A stretch of DNA of 15,345 bases from contig RPYR01000133.1 of assembly GCA_008671285.1 (NCBI GenBank), positions 1 through 15,345 of the forward strand, written 5' to 3'. The translations under genes and the position numbers were made by a program. Under the pieces are notes generated by a model, which was not told where the DNA came from, ran no database searches, and saw nothing but the letters and a program-made list of their open reading frames with translations. The DNA comes from Collinsella aerofaciens (GTDB lineage: Bacteria > Actinomycetota > Coriobacteriia > Coriobacteriales > Coriobacteriaceae). Below are positions 1 through 7,187 of this stretch, piece after piece. How positions within the stretch are numbered: the stretch's first letter is position 1; each line of letters begins with the position of its first letter.

Positions 1-696
1 AAGGTGTTCGCTGACGGTGCAAACCTCGAGGGCATGCTCGACATGTACGAGAACGGCAACGTTCAGGGTTTCACGACCAACCCGTCCCTTATGAAGAAGG
101 GCGGCGTGACGGATTACCGCGCGTTTGCCAAGGAGGTCCTGACTCACATCACCGATGTGTCCGTCTCGTTTGAGGTCTTTGCCGACGACGTCGAGACCAT
201 GGAGGTCGAGGCCCGCGAGATCGCTACCTGGGCCGACAACGTCTATGTCAAGATTCCGTGCGTGACCACCAAGGGCGAGTCCACCGCCGAGCTGGTCCGC
301 AAGCTTTCGGCCGACGGCATCAAGGTCAACGTCACCACCATCTTTACGCCCGAGCAGGTCGACGAGATGGTCGAGGCCGTTGACGCCGAGACGCCGTCCA
401 TCATCTCGCTCTTTGCCGGCCGTATCGCCGATACCGGCGTCGATCCCATTCCGTTTATAACGGAGTCGGTCAAGAAGGCTGCCGCCAAGCCCAGCTGCGA
501 GGTCCTGTGGGCGTCCACACGCGAGCTCATCAACATTTACCAGGCCGAGGCCTGCGGTTGCCAAATCATCACGGTGCCCAACAGCATCCTGGCCAAGCGC
601 AAGAACATCGGCCGTGATCCGTACGAGGTCTCGCTCGACACCGTCCGCGGCTTTGCCAAGGATATCGCCTCGCTCGGCTTCCATATCCTGCCGTAA
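1..696 (+). CDS. Transaldolase / fructose-6-phosphate aldolase family protein (5' partial)
   Basis: Class I aldolase of the small transaldolase (TalC/FSA-like) family, a cytosolic enzyme handling C3 transfer between sugar phosphates. Frame is open from base 1 (Lys-Val-Phe-Ala-Asp), so at least the initiator codon lies outside the window; the GTG at 4 is probably an internal Val. Counting from that codon, the TTNPSLM motif is at about 24-30, the Schiff-base lysine is K83 in YVKIP, and SLFAGRIADTG near residue 137 is the phosphate-binding strand/loop. The 231 visible residues match the usual 215-230 aa of the family, so little is missing. It ends in FHILP and TAA. Transaldolase and F6P aldolase activities cannot be separated from the sequence alone. 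The last 21 bp are nearly repeated at 830-850 (see repeats). Confidence 0.9.
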   Translation, partial: KVFADGANLEGMLDMYENGNVQGFTTNPSLMKKGGVTDYRAFAKEVLTHITDVSVSFEVFADDVETMEVEAREIATWADNVYVKIPCVTTKGESTAELVRKLSADGIKVNVTTIFTPEQVDEMVEAVDAETPSIISLFAGRIADTGVDPIPFITESVKKAAAKPSCEVLWASTRELINIYQAEACGCQIITVPNSILAKRKNIGRDPYEVSLDTVRGFAKDIASLGFHILP

Positions 697-850
697 CGCG
701 AACACTGGCTGCGCCGAGGGTTGTTCGCCCCGGCCTTTCCTTTCCCTATCGCTCACGCGCTTCGCGAGGGTCGCGCTAGGCAAAGGAAAGGCCGGGGCTG
801 CCGACACGAACTTGCCAGTAGGTTGGTAATCGGCTTTCATATCCTGCCGT
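674..850. repeat. 21-bp direct repeats flanking a hairpin segment
   Basis: Positions 674-694 and 830-850 are identical at 20 of 21 bases (C681 versus T837). The first copy is the coding end of the transaldolase gene just before TAA; the second follows the hairpin at 727-798. The repeat period is 156 bp. This could be an insertion with target duplication or a partial tandem duplication of the gene end. Confidence 0.75.
727..798. repeat. GC-rich inverted repeat (hairpin)
   Basis: Arms 727-743 and 782-798 are a perfect 17-bp inverted repeat (GCCCCGGCCTTTCCTTT). After one mismatch (744/781) the arms continue for 4 more bp (745-748 / 777-780). There is no T-tract next to it on either strand, so it is not a standard intrinsic terminator; it resembles a dispersed intergenic hairpin element. 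Confidence 0.75.
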
Positions 851-857
851 GGACAAA

Positions 858-1062
858 GGTACCCCCGCCTGCGACGTGCAAAATTGAGAGTATTCAGCAA
901 GGTAAAGGTTTTTACCAGCTGGTTGAAGCACGGAACAGCCCCCGTTTTGGCTCTGACGACGCTAAAACGGGGGCTGTTTTTTGCTTTTCGTCTCTGAGAG
1001 GCATCCGGAGCGGTGGAATTTGCAGAATACTCGCTATTTTGCACGTCGCTGCAGGGGGTACC
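858..1062. repeat. 41-bp imperfect inverted repeats flanking the terminator
   Basis: Arms 858-898 and 1022-1062 match at 35 of 41 positions as reverse complements, sharing GGTACCCCC, GCGACGTGCAAAAT and GAGTATTC blocks. They bracket the terminator at 934-982. The GTGCAAAAT block recurs at 3484-3492, suggesting a dispersed family. It could be a small non-autonomous element; no transposase is present. Confidence 0.65.
934..982 (+). terminator. Intrinsic terminator
   Basis: Perfect 15-bp stem (934-948 / 964-978) around AGCCCCCG, with the right arm running into a T-run at 977-982. Only the + strand has the T-tract. It lies about 240 bp past the transaldolase stop, so it either ends that transcript or ends a transcript starting inside the gap. 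Confidence 0.8.
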
Positions 1063-1076
1063 CTTGCTTTGGCGGT

Positions 1077-3224
1077 TTACTTCCCCTGCACCATGGTGAG
1101 TGAGATCTTCTTGCGGTCGCGGTCGACTTTCTCTACCCACACCTTGACCGTGTCGCCGACGCGCACCACGTCGCTCGGGTGTTTGACGAAGCGGTTGGCG
1201 AGCTTGGAGATGTGCACGAGGCCGTCCTGGTGCACACCCACGTCGACGAAGGCGCCAAAGTCGACGACGTTGCGCACCGTGCCCTTGAGTTCCATGCCGG
1301 GCTCCAGGTCGTCGATGGAAAGTGCCGAGCGGCTAAAGACCACCTCGGGCGCGTCGTCGCGCGGGTCGCGACCGGGCTTCTTGAGCTCGTTGACGATGTC
1401 GATGAGCGTGAGGGTGCCGCAGTCCAGGTCGCTTGCCAGCGCCGAGATGCTGCCCAGACGGCGCTCAATGTCGGGCACGCCGCCACGGCTGAGCTCGCTG
1501 GCTTTAACGCCTGCGCGCTCCAGGACGGACGTGGCCACCTCGTAGCTTTCGGGGTGGACGCTCGTCGCGTCGAGCGGGTTCTTGCCACCGCTGATGCGCA
1601 GGAAGCCCGCGGCGTTGAGATATGCCTTGGGCCCCAGTTTGGGGACCTTCTTAAGCTGGCGGCGATCGGTAAAGGCGCCGTTTTCCTCGCGGTAGGCCAC
1701 GATGTTCTTGGCTACGCTCGGCGTAATGCCCGAAACGTATCCCAGCAGGCTCGCACTCGCGGTGTTCACGTCGACGCCCACGCGGTTGACGACGTCCTCC
1801 ACCACGTGGCCCAGGGTGTGCGAGAGCTCAGCCTGGTCAAGGTCGTGCTGGTACTGGCCCACGCCGATGGACTGGGGCGGAATCTTGACGAGCTCTGCCA
1901 GCGGGTCCTGCAGGCGGCGGCCCAGGCTCATGGCGCCGCGCACGGTGACGTCCAGGTCGGGATACTCCTGGCTCGCGAGCTCGGAAGCGGAGTACACCGA
2001 CGCGCCGGCCTCGTTGACGATGGTGTAGCGAAGGCTGGGCGCCTGCTCGGCAATGAACTCCGAGACGACTTCCTCGGTCTCGCGGCTGGCGGTGCCGTTG
2101 CCGATGACGATGGTGTTGACGCTGTCCTTCTTGACGAGGCGGGCGAGCTCGCGCTTGGTGCCGGCGACGTCGTGGCGCGGCTTGGTGGGATAGACCACGC
2201 CGTGGTCGAGCAGCTTGCCGGTCTCGTCCATGACGGCGACCTTGCAGCCGGTGCGGTAGCCCGGATCGAGCGCGAGCACGCGGGCGCCGCGCACGGGGCG
2301 TGCCGAGAGCAAGCCTTCGAGATTCTTGGCAAAGACGTTGATGGCCTCGGTCTGGGCGCGAACGGTGAGTTTGGCGCGGGCCTCGCGCTCCAGCGAGGGG
2401 GCCATGAGGCGCTTGTAGCCGTCGGCGATAGCGGCGTCAAAGACGGGCGCGAACACGCCTTGGCGGCGGGGCCAACGGCTGCCGAGGCGCGCCGTGGCGA
2501 CAGCACCGTCGACGTTCACGTGCACGCGGAGTTTGCCCTCGCGCTCACCGCGGTCGATAGCCAGCACGCGGTGGTTGGGTATACGGCGCAGCGGCTCGTC
2601 AAAGTTGTAGTAGGGCTCGTAGGGAGTCTTTTCGGCGGGGTCGGTGGCCTCGACGACGATGTCGGCGGTGTTTTGCGTAAAGGCGCGCAGGTCGGCGACG
2701 TTCTCGGGATCTTCGGCTACCGTCTCGGCCACGATGTCGGCGGCGCCGGCGAGCGCCTTCTCGGGCGTGTCGAAGCCGGCCTCCTCGTTGACGTATGCCG
2801 CGGCGGCGTCGAGTGCGCTGCCCTTGGCCGAGGCCTGCATGATGATCATGTTGGCGAGCGGCTCCAGGCCGGCCTCGCGGGCCTTTTGCGCGCGGGTCAT
2901 GCGCTTTTTGCGGTAGGGCTTGTAGAGGTCCTCGACACGCTGGAGCTGCGTGGCCTCGCGAATCTGCTGTTCGAGTTCGGGCGTGAGCTTGCCCTGGGCG
3001 TCGATGAGCAGAATGACGTCCTCTTTGCGCTGCTCAAGATTGCGCAGGTAGGACAGGCGCTCGTCGAGCGCGCGCAGGGCGACGTCGTCCATGCCGCCCG
3101 TTGCTTCCTTGCGGTAGCGCGAGATAAAGGGGATGGTGTTGCCCTCATCGATGAGCTTGACGGCAGCCTCGACGTTGGCGGCCTTAAGGTTGAGCTCGCG
3201 GGCGAGCTGGGCGATAAGATCCAT
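1077..3224 (-). CDS. tex: Tex-type RNA-binding transcription accessory protein
   Basis: Cytoplasmic nucleic-acid-binding protein of the Tex/YhgF family, 715 aa. Order of domains: helical Tex N-domain (about 1-190, with TIPFISRYRKEATGG at 30-44), YqgF/RNase H-like fold beginning near 313 (RVLALDPGYRTGC), helix-hairpin-helix region (about 483-545, including VNTAS and LLGYVSGI), and a C-terminal S1 RNA-binding domain (about 642-712, with GTVRNVVDFGAFVDVG). The ATG at 3224 is chosen because AAGGAG (3229-3234) lies 4 nt upstream and MDLIAQLAREL is a typical family N-terminus. The frame stays open upstream to 3311, but that stretch runs through a hairpin and looks non-coding. Family members are usually 715-780 aa. 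Convergent with the transaldolase gene. Confidence 0.96.
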   Translation of the reverse strand: MDLIAQLARELNLKAANVEAAVKLIDEGNTIPFISRYRKEATGGMDDVALRALDERLSYLRNLEQRKEDVILLIDAQGKLTPELEQQIREATQLQRVEDLYKPYRKKRMTRAQKAREAGLEPLANMIIMQASAKGSALDAAAAYVNEEAGFDTPEKALAGAADIVAETVAEDPENVADLRAFTQNTADIVVEATDPAEKTPYEPYYNFDEPLRRIPNHRVLAIDRGEREGKLRVHVNVDGAVATARLGSRWPRRQGVFAPVFDAAIADGYKRLMAPSLEREARAKLTVRAQTEAINVFAKNLEGLLSARPVRGARVLALDPGYRTGCKVAVMDETGKLLDHGVVYPTKPRHDVAGTKRELARLVKKDSVNTIVIGNGTASRETEEVVSEFIAEQAPSLRYTIVNEAGASVYSASELASQEYPDLDVTVRGAMSLGRRLQDPLAELVKIPPQSIGVGQYQHDLDQAELSHTLGHVVEDVVNRVGVDVNTASASLLGYVSGITPSVAKNIVAYREENGAFTDRRQLKKVPKLGPKAYLNAAGFLRISGGKNPLDATSVHPESYEVATSVLERAGVKASELSRGGVPDIERRLGSISALASDLDCGTLTLIDIVNELKKPGRDPRDDAPEVVFSRSALSIDDLEPGMELKGTVRNVVDFGAFVDVGVHQDGLVHISKLANRFVKHPSDVVRVGDTVKVWVEKVDRDRKKISLTMVQGK

Positions 3225-3282
3225 GGGACTCCTTGCGTTTAAGGTGCGTTTGCAGCACAGGGCTACCAAGGATACCACCCGT

Positions 3283-3301
3283 CCCAAAAGACTGTTTTGG
3301 G
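3283..3301. repeat. Small hairpin in the tex leader
   Basis: CCCAAAA (3283-3289) and TTTTGGG (3295-3301) form a 7-bp stem with a GACTG loop. Together with the preceding CCCGT it (3278-3294) resembles the outer arm of the inverted repeat at 14220-14344, which contains CCCGTCCCAAAAAGACTGG. Confidence 0.5.
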
Positions 3302-3316
3302 GTTGCGCCACGAAAG

Positions 3317-3456
3317 GGGCCTATCTACTACGTTTGAACCGTATGGGTCGACCATCCCCCGGTTTTCCGAAAATCGGCAAGCCGTCTACCTGCGGTTTTA
3401 ATTTCGCGAAATTCGGCATGGTTGAGGGTAATCGGTTAAACGTAGTAGATAGGCCC
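3317..3456. repeat. Long inverted repeat with about 90 bp spacer
   Basis: Left arm 3317-3341 (GGGCCTATCTACTACGTTT then GAACCG) and right arm 3433-3456 are reverse complements over 24 bp with a single extra G in the left arm. The spacer contains two similar blocks, GAAAATCGGCAAG and GAAATTCGGCATG. It codes for nothing recognisable; it resembles a dispersed intergenic or MITE-like element. Confidence 0.7.
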
Positions 3457-3527
3457 ATTTGGTGGCGAACGAATCAAGCCGAGGTGCAAAATAGCCCCCG
3501 CCCCAGAAAAATCGTCGTTAAGGTAGC

Positions 3528-3562
3528 AAAAAGCCCCGCGGGCAGGAGGCTGCTCGCGGGGC
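3528..3562 (-). terminator. Intrinsic terminator of the SDR-MFS-oxidoreductase genes
   Basis: On the minus strand a GC-rich 13-bp stem (3550-3562 with 3533-3545, one G-T pair, 4-nt loop) is followed directly by TTTTT (3528-3532). It sits about 75 bp past the stop of the Gfo/Idh/MocA gene. Confidence 0.85.
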
Positions 3563-3635
3563 AAAGAAGAGGGGCATATTTGTGGCGGACCGAGGGGTTC
3601 GGCATGGGGTTTCTGCCGCGGCCGCTCTTAAGGCA

Positions 3636-4676
3636 TTACAGCTCGACGAGCTGGCCGGTCTCGGCGGCCTCCTTGATGGCGTTAAGCAGCGTGAGCGTCT
3701 TAACGTTGTCGGCGGGGGTCACGACGGGCTCGACCTCGCGGCGAACGACCTTCACAAAGTGCTTGAGCTGCATCTTGTGCGGCAGCGCCGGGTCGACGGC
3801 CGGAATCTCCATCTGCAGCGGCTTGTGCCAGTTGGAGGCTCCGTCGTAGGAGAACTGGTGCAGGCGGGGCAGCGAAAGGGCACCCAAGGTTCCGCCAATA
3901 AAGTAGGCGTCGGCGTCGAAGGGGCGGTACTGCGGATCCTCGCGAGCGGTGGCCTCCCAGTTCCAGGGGCTGGCGGTGGCGTCGGAGATGGTCATGCTCG
4001 CAAGCGCGCCATCGGCAAAACGGACGTTGACCACGGCGGAGTCCTCGGTCTCAAAACCGCGGGCGGCACTGGACTGCATGCCCTGGACGGCAACGGGCTC
4101 GCCCAGCAGGTAGCGGAGCAGGTCGACGTCGTGCACCAGGTTGACCAGGATCGGGCCGGCACCCTTCTTGCGGCGCCACTCGACATCGAAGTACTCGTCA
4201 TTCTTATAGATCATGTAGTGGAAGCTCGACACGGTGAGCTTGCCCAGCTCGCCGGCCTCGATGATCTCCTTGGCCTTGTTGACGAAGGGATTGTGGCGAC
4301 GGTGCTGACCCACGAGCACGGGCACGCCAGCGGTCTCGGCCTCGGCGGCGAAGGCCTGGGCATCCTCCAGGTCGTTGGAGATCGGCTTTTCGACCAACGG
4401 CACGATGTTGCGCTTCACAGCCTCGCGGGCAACGCCCAGGTGCAAGTCGTTGGGGGTGGCGATAATGACGGCCTCGGGTTTGACCTCGTCCATCATCTGG
4501 GCGGGATCGGTGTAAAACGGCACGCCGGCGGCCTCGGCCGTGGCGCGAGCGCCCTCAAAGGCGTCGGCGATGGCGACGAGTTCGGCCTCGGGTTCCTCGG
4601 TGACAAAGCGGATGTGGTTGCGGCCCATGGCGCCGGCGCCGATAACGGCAATGCGGACGGGGTTGAGCTCAGACAT
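3636..4676 (-). CDS. Gfo/Idh/MocA family NAD(P)-dependent oxidoreductase
   Basis: Cytosolic dehydrogenase, 346 aa, usual length for the family. The N-terminal Rossmann fold carries the dinucleotide motif GAGAMG (13-18); ATPND at 73-77 and the EKP motif (96-98) mark the family, with the C-terminal alpha/beta domain after about 125. The region NLVHDVDLLRYL (179-190) holds the conserved His182 and Asp185; the Asp often found a few residues earlier is Val178, as in the subfamily with an INLIHDID-like motif. ATG at 4676 has AAGGAG 6 nt upstream. Last gene of a three-gene minus-strand cluster with an OFA-type transporter and an SDR. Substrate is likely a polyol, sugar or sugar acid such as an inositol-type compound, but this is inference only. 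Confidence 0.92.
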   Translation of the reverse strand: MSELNPVRIAVIGAGAMGRNHIRFVTEEPEAELVAIADAFEGARATAEAAGVPFYTDPAQMMDEVKPEAVIIATPNDLHLGVAREAVKRNIVPLVEKPISNDLEDAQAFAAEAETAGVPVLVGQHRRHNPFVNKAKEIIEAGELGKLTVSSFHYMIYKNDEYFDVEWRRKKGAGPILVNLVHDVDLLRYLLGEPVAVQGMQSSAARGFETEDSAVVNVRFADGALASMTISDATASPWNWEATAREDPQYRPFDADAYFIGGTLGALSLPRLHQFSYDGASNWHKPLQMEIPAVDPALPHKMQLKHFVKVVRREVEPVVTPADNVKTLTLLNAIKEAAETGQLVEL

Positions 4677-4705
4677 TTCGACTCCTTAATACTGGTGACC
4701 GGTGG

Positions 4706-4738
4706 GATGCGACAAAGGGGCTGTCCCTTTGTCGCATC
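4706..4738 (-). terminator. Strong hairpin between MFS and oxidoreductase genes
   Basis: Perfect 14-bp stem GATGCGACAAAGGG (4706-4719) with 4725-4738 and a 5-nt loop, in the 69 bp gap after the MFS stop. No T-run follows on the minus strand, so it may attenuate, protect or process the transcript rather than end it fully. The sequence resembles a common intergenic hairpin type, so it may also be a dispersed repeat. Confidence 0.5.
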
Positions 4739-4745
4739 GGTAAAA

Positions 4746-6002
4746 CTAGGCGGACTTCTTCTTGCTGTCGGAGACCATCATGTAGACGGTGAGCACGACG
4801 GCGATGGCGGCGATCACAATGGCGCCGTAGAAGGACTGCTGGTAGGCGGCGCTGCCGGCCTCGGCGTGATACAGCACGGCGGTGATGGGCTGGCTGATCC
4901 AGGTGGAAGCGGCGTAGCCCAAAAACATGATGCCGTAGTTGACGCCGATGTTGCTGGTGCCAAAGGCGCCACCGGTGAGCGGCGGGTAGATGACGAGCAG
5001 AGCGCCAAAGCTAAAGCCGAGCAGGGCGAGCGCCACGAAGAACATGCTCTGCGTAAAGCTCATCGACATGATAACGAGGGCGACGATGGTGACGACAAGG
5101 CTGATGAGCAGCGACTTATAGGCGCCGAGCTTGTCGATGATCTGGCCAAAGGACAGACGGCCAACCAGGTTGGCGCAGGTGTTGACGGAGACCACCACGC
5201 CGCCGAGGGCGACGGCAGCGGCGCTCGTGGGGTCGGCGAAGAGCTGGACGGCGGCGATGGAGGCAACCTTGCCCACGAGCAGGGTGCCCGCGGTGGCGGC
5301 AAAGGCGAAGGTGACGATGAGGACCCAGAAGCGCGGGGTCTTGACCATCTCGCCCGGTGTGAGGTCACCGAAGGTGCCGGCATGCGCGCCACCCTTTGGG
5401 GCCTCGAAGCCCTCGGGCAGCCAGCCGGCCTCCGGGGCCTTCAGGAACAGCGCGGAGGCAGCGATTGTCACAAAGAAGATGACGCCGAGCGCCTTGAGGG
5501 CGCCAAAGATGCCCAGGCTTGGGATGAGCAGCGAGGCGAGCACCGGGGACAGTACAGCGGGGCCGGCGGTCGAAGCGGCCAGGGTGATGCCGGAGGCGAG
5601 GCCCTTCTTGTCGATGAACCACTTTTGGCCGGTGGTGAGCGCCGGGTTGTAGCCCAGGCCGTTGCCGATGGCGGCGACGAGCGAGAACCACAGGTAGAAC
5701 TGCCACGGCTCGGTGACGGTGCCGGACATGAACCAGCCCAGGCCGTAGCACACGGCGGCGGCGATAACGACGTTGCGCGGTCCGATCTTATCGGAGATGC
5801 GGCCGGCGAAGATGCCCGTCACGGCCATGATGGTCTGAAAGACCGGGAAGGCCCAGGTAAGGGCGCTCGACCACTCGGGGTAGACGGCGAGCAGGTTCTT
5901 GCTCACGACGGAATACAGCGCGATGGAGCTGATGAAGAACATGGTGACGCACGCGGCGGAAAGCACGACGGCGCGACCCTTGTTGGAGTTGGTGGAAGCC
6001 AT
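4746..6002 (-). CDS. MFS transporter, oxalate/formate antiporter (OFA) type
   Basis: Integral inner-membrane carrier of 418 aa with about 12 hydrophobic segments in two halves joined by a charged loop (about 187-222). MFS loop motifs GRISDKIG (67-74) and GRLSFGQIIDKLG (281-293) sit at the 2-3 and 8-9 loops. KWFIDKKGLASGI (127-139) is the hallmark of the OFA branch, which moves small mono- and dicarboxylates, often by antiport. ATG at 6002 follows a weak AAAGAG site. The 66 bp between it and the SDR upstream contains a possible hairpin (6026-6056). Cotranscription with the SDR and Gfo/Idh/MocA genes suggests it imports the substrate or exports the product of those dehydrogenases; which anion or sugar acid is unknown. 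Confidence 0.9.
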   Translation of the reverse strand: MASTNSNKGRAVVLSAACVTMFFISSIALYSVVSKNLLAVYPEWSSALTWAFPVFQTIMAVTGIFAGRISDKIGPRNVVIAAAVCYGLGWFMSGTVTEPWQFYLWFSLVAAIGNGLGYNPALTTGQKWFIDKKGLASGITLAASTAGPAVLSPVLASLLIPSLGIFGALKALGVIFFVTIAASALFLKAPEAGWLPEGFEAPKGGAHAGTFGDLTPGEMVKTPRFWVLIVTFAFAATAGTLLVGKVASIAAVQLFADPTSAAAVALGGVVVSVNTCANLVGRLSFGQIIDKLGAYKSLLISLVVTIVALVIMSMSFTQSMFFVALALLGFSFGALLVIYPPLTGGAFGTSNIGVNYGIMFLGYAASTWISQPITAVLYHAEAGSAAYQQSFYGAIVIAAIAVVLTVYMMVSDSKKKSA

Positions 6003-6025
6003 TGGACTCTTTCTGATCGATACGG

Positions 6026-6056
6026 GGGAGGAGCGGGCGTGTCCGCGGGACCTCCC
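6026..6056. repeat. Possible hairpin before the MFS gene
   Basis: GGGAGG (6026-6031) pairs with CCTCCC (6051-6056), and inside them GCGG (6033-6036) with CCGC (6043-6046), with an asymmetric internal loop. It lies just upstream of the MFS ribosome binding site on the minus strand and could tune translation. Confidence 0.35.
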
Positions 6057-6068
6057 TGTCAGGTTGGT

Positions 6069-6950
6069 TTACTGGTCAGTCGGCTTGGCGACGCCGGACT
6101 CATCGGACCAGAGCTCGACACCCTTGTTCTTAAGGTAGTTGTCGGCATAGGCGCGACGGCCGCCGGGCTTGGCGGTGAGGTCGCCCATCATGTTGGAGAA
6201 GCCGCCGTCGACCTTGATGGCGTCGCCGGTGGTGAAGTCCGAGCGCGTGGACGCCAGGAACATGACGGCGTTGGCGATATCGCTGACCTCGCCGATGCGG
6301 CGCGTGGCGATCAGACGGCTGCGGCTCTTTTCGACCTCGGGGTCGGCGTAGAAGTTGGCCGACATCGGGGTCTTAACGAAGCAGGGTTCGACGCAGTTGG
6401 AGCGGACGCCGTAGGGGCCCCACTCGGCGGCGAGCATCTTGGACATCATGTTGACGCCGGCCTTGGTGGAGCTGTACACGCCCGAGAACGTCTCGGGGGA
6501 GTGGCTGGCGACGGTCGAGATGTGCACCAGGCGGCCCTGGCCGGCCTTGATCATCTCGCGACCAAAGCGCTGCGAGGTGATGAAGTAACCGGTGAGATTG
6601 ACGTTGAGCACCTGCTCCCAGTCGCTCAGCGGCAGGTCTTCCATGGCTGCGAAGCGCAGGATGCCAGCGGTGTTGACGAGAACGTCGACGCGGCCGAAGT
6701 CGGCGATGGTGGCGTCGACGGCAGCCTGAACCTCGGTCTCGTCGGTGGCGTTCATCTTGTAACCCTCGGCGTGGATGCCAAACTCGGCAGCGAGGTCGGC
6801 GGCTGCGGCCTTGACCTTTTCCTCGTCCAGGTCGAGCAGGACGACGTCGGCGCCGTTGCGGGCGAACTCGCGGCAAATCTCGACGCCCATACCGCCGAGC
6901 GCGCCAGTCACGGCGCAGACATCGCCCTCGAGCTTAAGCCAATTGCTCAT
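6069..6950 (-). CDS. Short-chain dehydrogenase/reductase (classical SDR)
   Basis: Cytosolic NAD(P)-dependent oxidoreductase, 293 aa, longer than the usual 250 by a C-terminal tail of about 40 residues after VDGGF (248-252). TGALGGMG (15-22) binds the cofactor; Asp40 at the end of the second strand (VVLLD) favours NAD(H). The usual NNAG is VNTAG (92-96). Catalytic candidates are Asn118, Tyr159 and Lys163 (YSSTK). Spacing places Thr146 where the catalytic Ser normally falls, with Ser145 next to it, so the Ser could be replaced or shifted by one. ATG at 6950 has GGGAAG 5 nt upstream. First gene of the cluster, divergent from the LysR regulator. Resembles gluconate- or polyol-type SDRs; substrate not assignable. 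Confidence 0.92.
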   Translation of the reverse strand: MSNWLKLEGDVCAVTGALGGMGVEICREFARNGADVVLLDLDEEKVKAAAADLAAEFGIHAEGYKMNATDETEVQAAVDATIADFGRVDVLVNTAGILRFAAMEDLPLSDWEQVLNVNLTGYFITSQRFGREMIKAGQGRLVHISTVASHSPETFSGVYSSTKAGVNMMSKMLAAEWGPYGVRSNCVEPCFVKTPMSANFYADPEVEKSRSRLIATRRIGEVSDIANAVMFLASTRSDFTTGDAIKVDGGFSNMMGDLTAKPGGRRAYADNYLKNKGVELWSDESGVAKPTDQ

Positions 6951-7019
6951 AGGAACTTCCCTTCTTGTGCCTCCCGGTGGGTCGCTCCCATTAACCGACC
7001 CACGTGGTTTTCGCTGGTT

Positions 7020-7048
7020 ATCGTATGCTTTGCATTTGCGCAGGTGAA
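7020..7048 (-). promoter_or_regulatory. Putative promoter of the SDR-MFS-oxidoreductase cluster
   Basis: On the minus strand TTCACC (7043-7048) and TACGAT (7020-7025) are separated by 17 bp. Each matches 4 of 6 consensus positions, consistent with an activator-dependent promoter. The predicted start lies about 60 bp before the SDR ATG. Confidence 0.4.
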
Positions 7049-7107
7049 TTGCATATTTGTTAGAATGGCGTTAACCGTAGGTTTACACTGTGCGATGCAG
7101 TTTATTC

Positions 7108-7119
7108 TCAATTAATTGA
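7108..7119. promoter_or_regulatory. Palindrome, candidate LysR operator
   Basis: TCAATTAATTGA is a perfect 12-bp palindrome, and T7108 to A7120 fits the T-N11-A form typical of LysR-family boxes. It overlaps the candidate lysR -10 region, which would allow autorepression, and lies about 100 bp upstream of the predicted SDR transcription start. Confidence 0.4.
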
Positions 7120-7176
7120 ACGTGTGACCTGCGAAAACAACCCCCTGTGGCACCATGTGGCCACGGGCACGAAAAC

Positions 7177-7182
7177 GGGAGA
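7177..7182 (+). promoter_or_regulatory. Ribosome binding site deciding the LysR start
   Basis: GGGAGA lies 5 nt before GTG 7188. The ATG at 7155 in the same frame has no comparable site, which is why the later GTG is preferred. Confidence 0.55.
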
Positions 7183-7187
7183 TTGAC

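Larger units (their letters stand above)
697..1076. other. Gene-free 380 bp gap between convergent genes
   Basis: No credible gene. It contains a GC-rich hairpin (727-798), a near-copy of the transaldolase 3' end (830-850), a pair of 41-bp inverted repeats (858-898 and 1022-1062) and an intrinsic terminator (934-982). The open frame running across 721-1545 has no ribosome binding site or family resemblance and overlaps tex, so it is not called. Confidence 0.7.
3225..3635. other. Gene-free 411 bp gap upstream of tex
   Basis: Holds the tex leader with a small hairpin (3283-3301), a long inverted repeat (3317-3456), a motif at 3484-3513 related to other intergenic repeats of this window, and the terminator of the oxidoreductase gene (3528-3562). 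No credible coding sequence; I could not fix a convincing tex promoter. Confidence 0.7.
6951..7187. promoter_or_regulatory. Divergent control region between SDR and lysR
   Basis: AT-richer than the flanking genes. It holds an 8-bp inverted repeat GTGGGTCG (6977-6984 / 6996-7003) in the SDR leader, ATGCTTTGCAT (7025-7035), a putative minus-strand promoter (7020-7048), a weak plus-strand promoter (TTTACA 7082-7087, TATTCT 7103-7108, 15-bp spacer) and a perfect palindrome at 7108-7119. This layout is typical of a LysR regulator controlling the neighbouring divergent operon and itself. Confidence 0.6.

Noticed and set aside
674..850. Attachment site of an integrated element
   Set aside because: Only 135 bp lies between the repeats, with no integrase or cargo; a small insertion or duplication is simpler.
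1179..3242. Plus-strand open frame of 687 codons opposite tex
   Set aside because: Mirror frame of tex with no family resemblance; tex itself has complete domains.
3225..3311. Upstream extension of tex by 29 residues
   Set aside because: Runs through a hairpin, no ribosome site, and MDLIAQL with AAGGAG is the normal start.
3582..7115. Plus-strand open frame of about 1177 codons
   Set aside because: Antisense to three clearly recognisable genes; its composition (Gly, Asp, His, Val rich, no domain) is that of a high-GC mirror frame, and it has no ribosome site.
7155..7187. ATG 7155 as LysR start
   Set aside because: No ribosome site, and it would add basic residues before the conserved N-terminus; GTG 7188 has GGGAGA.
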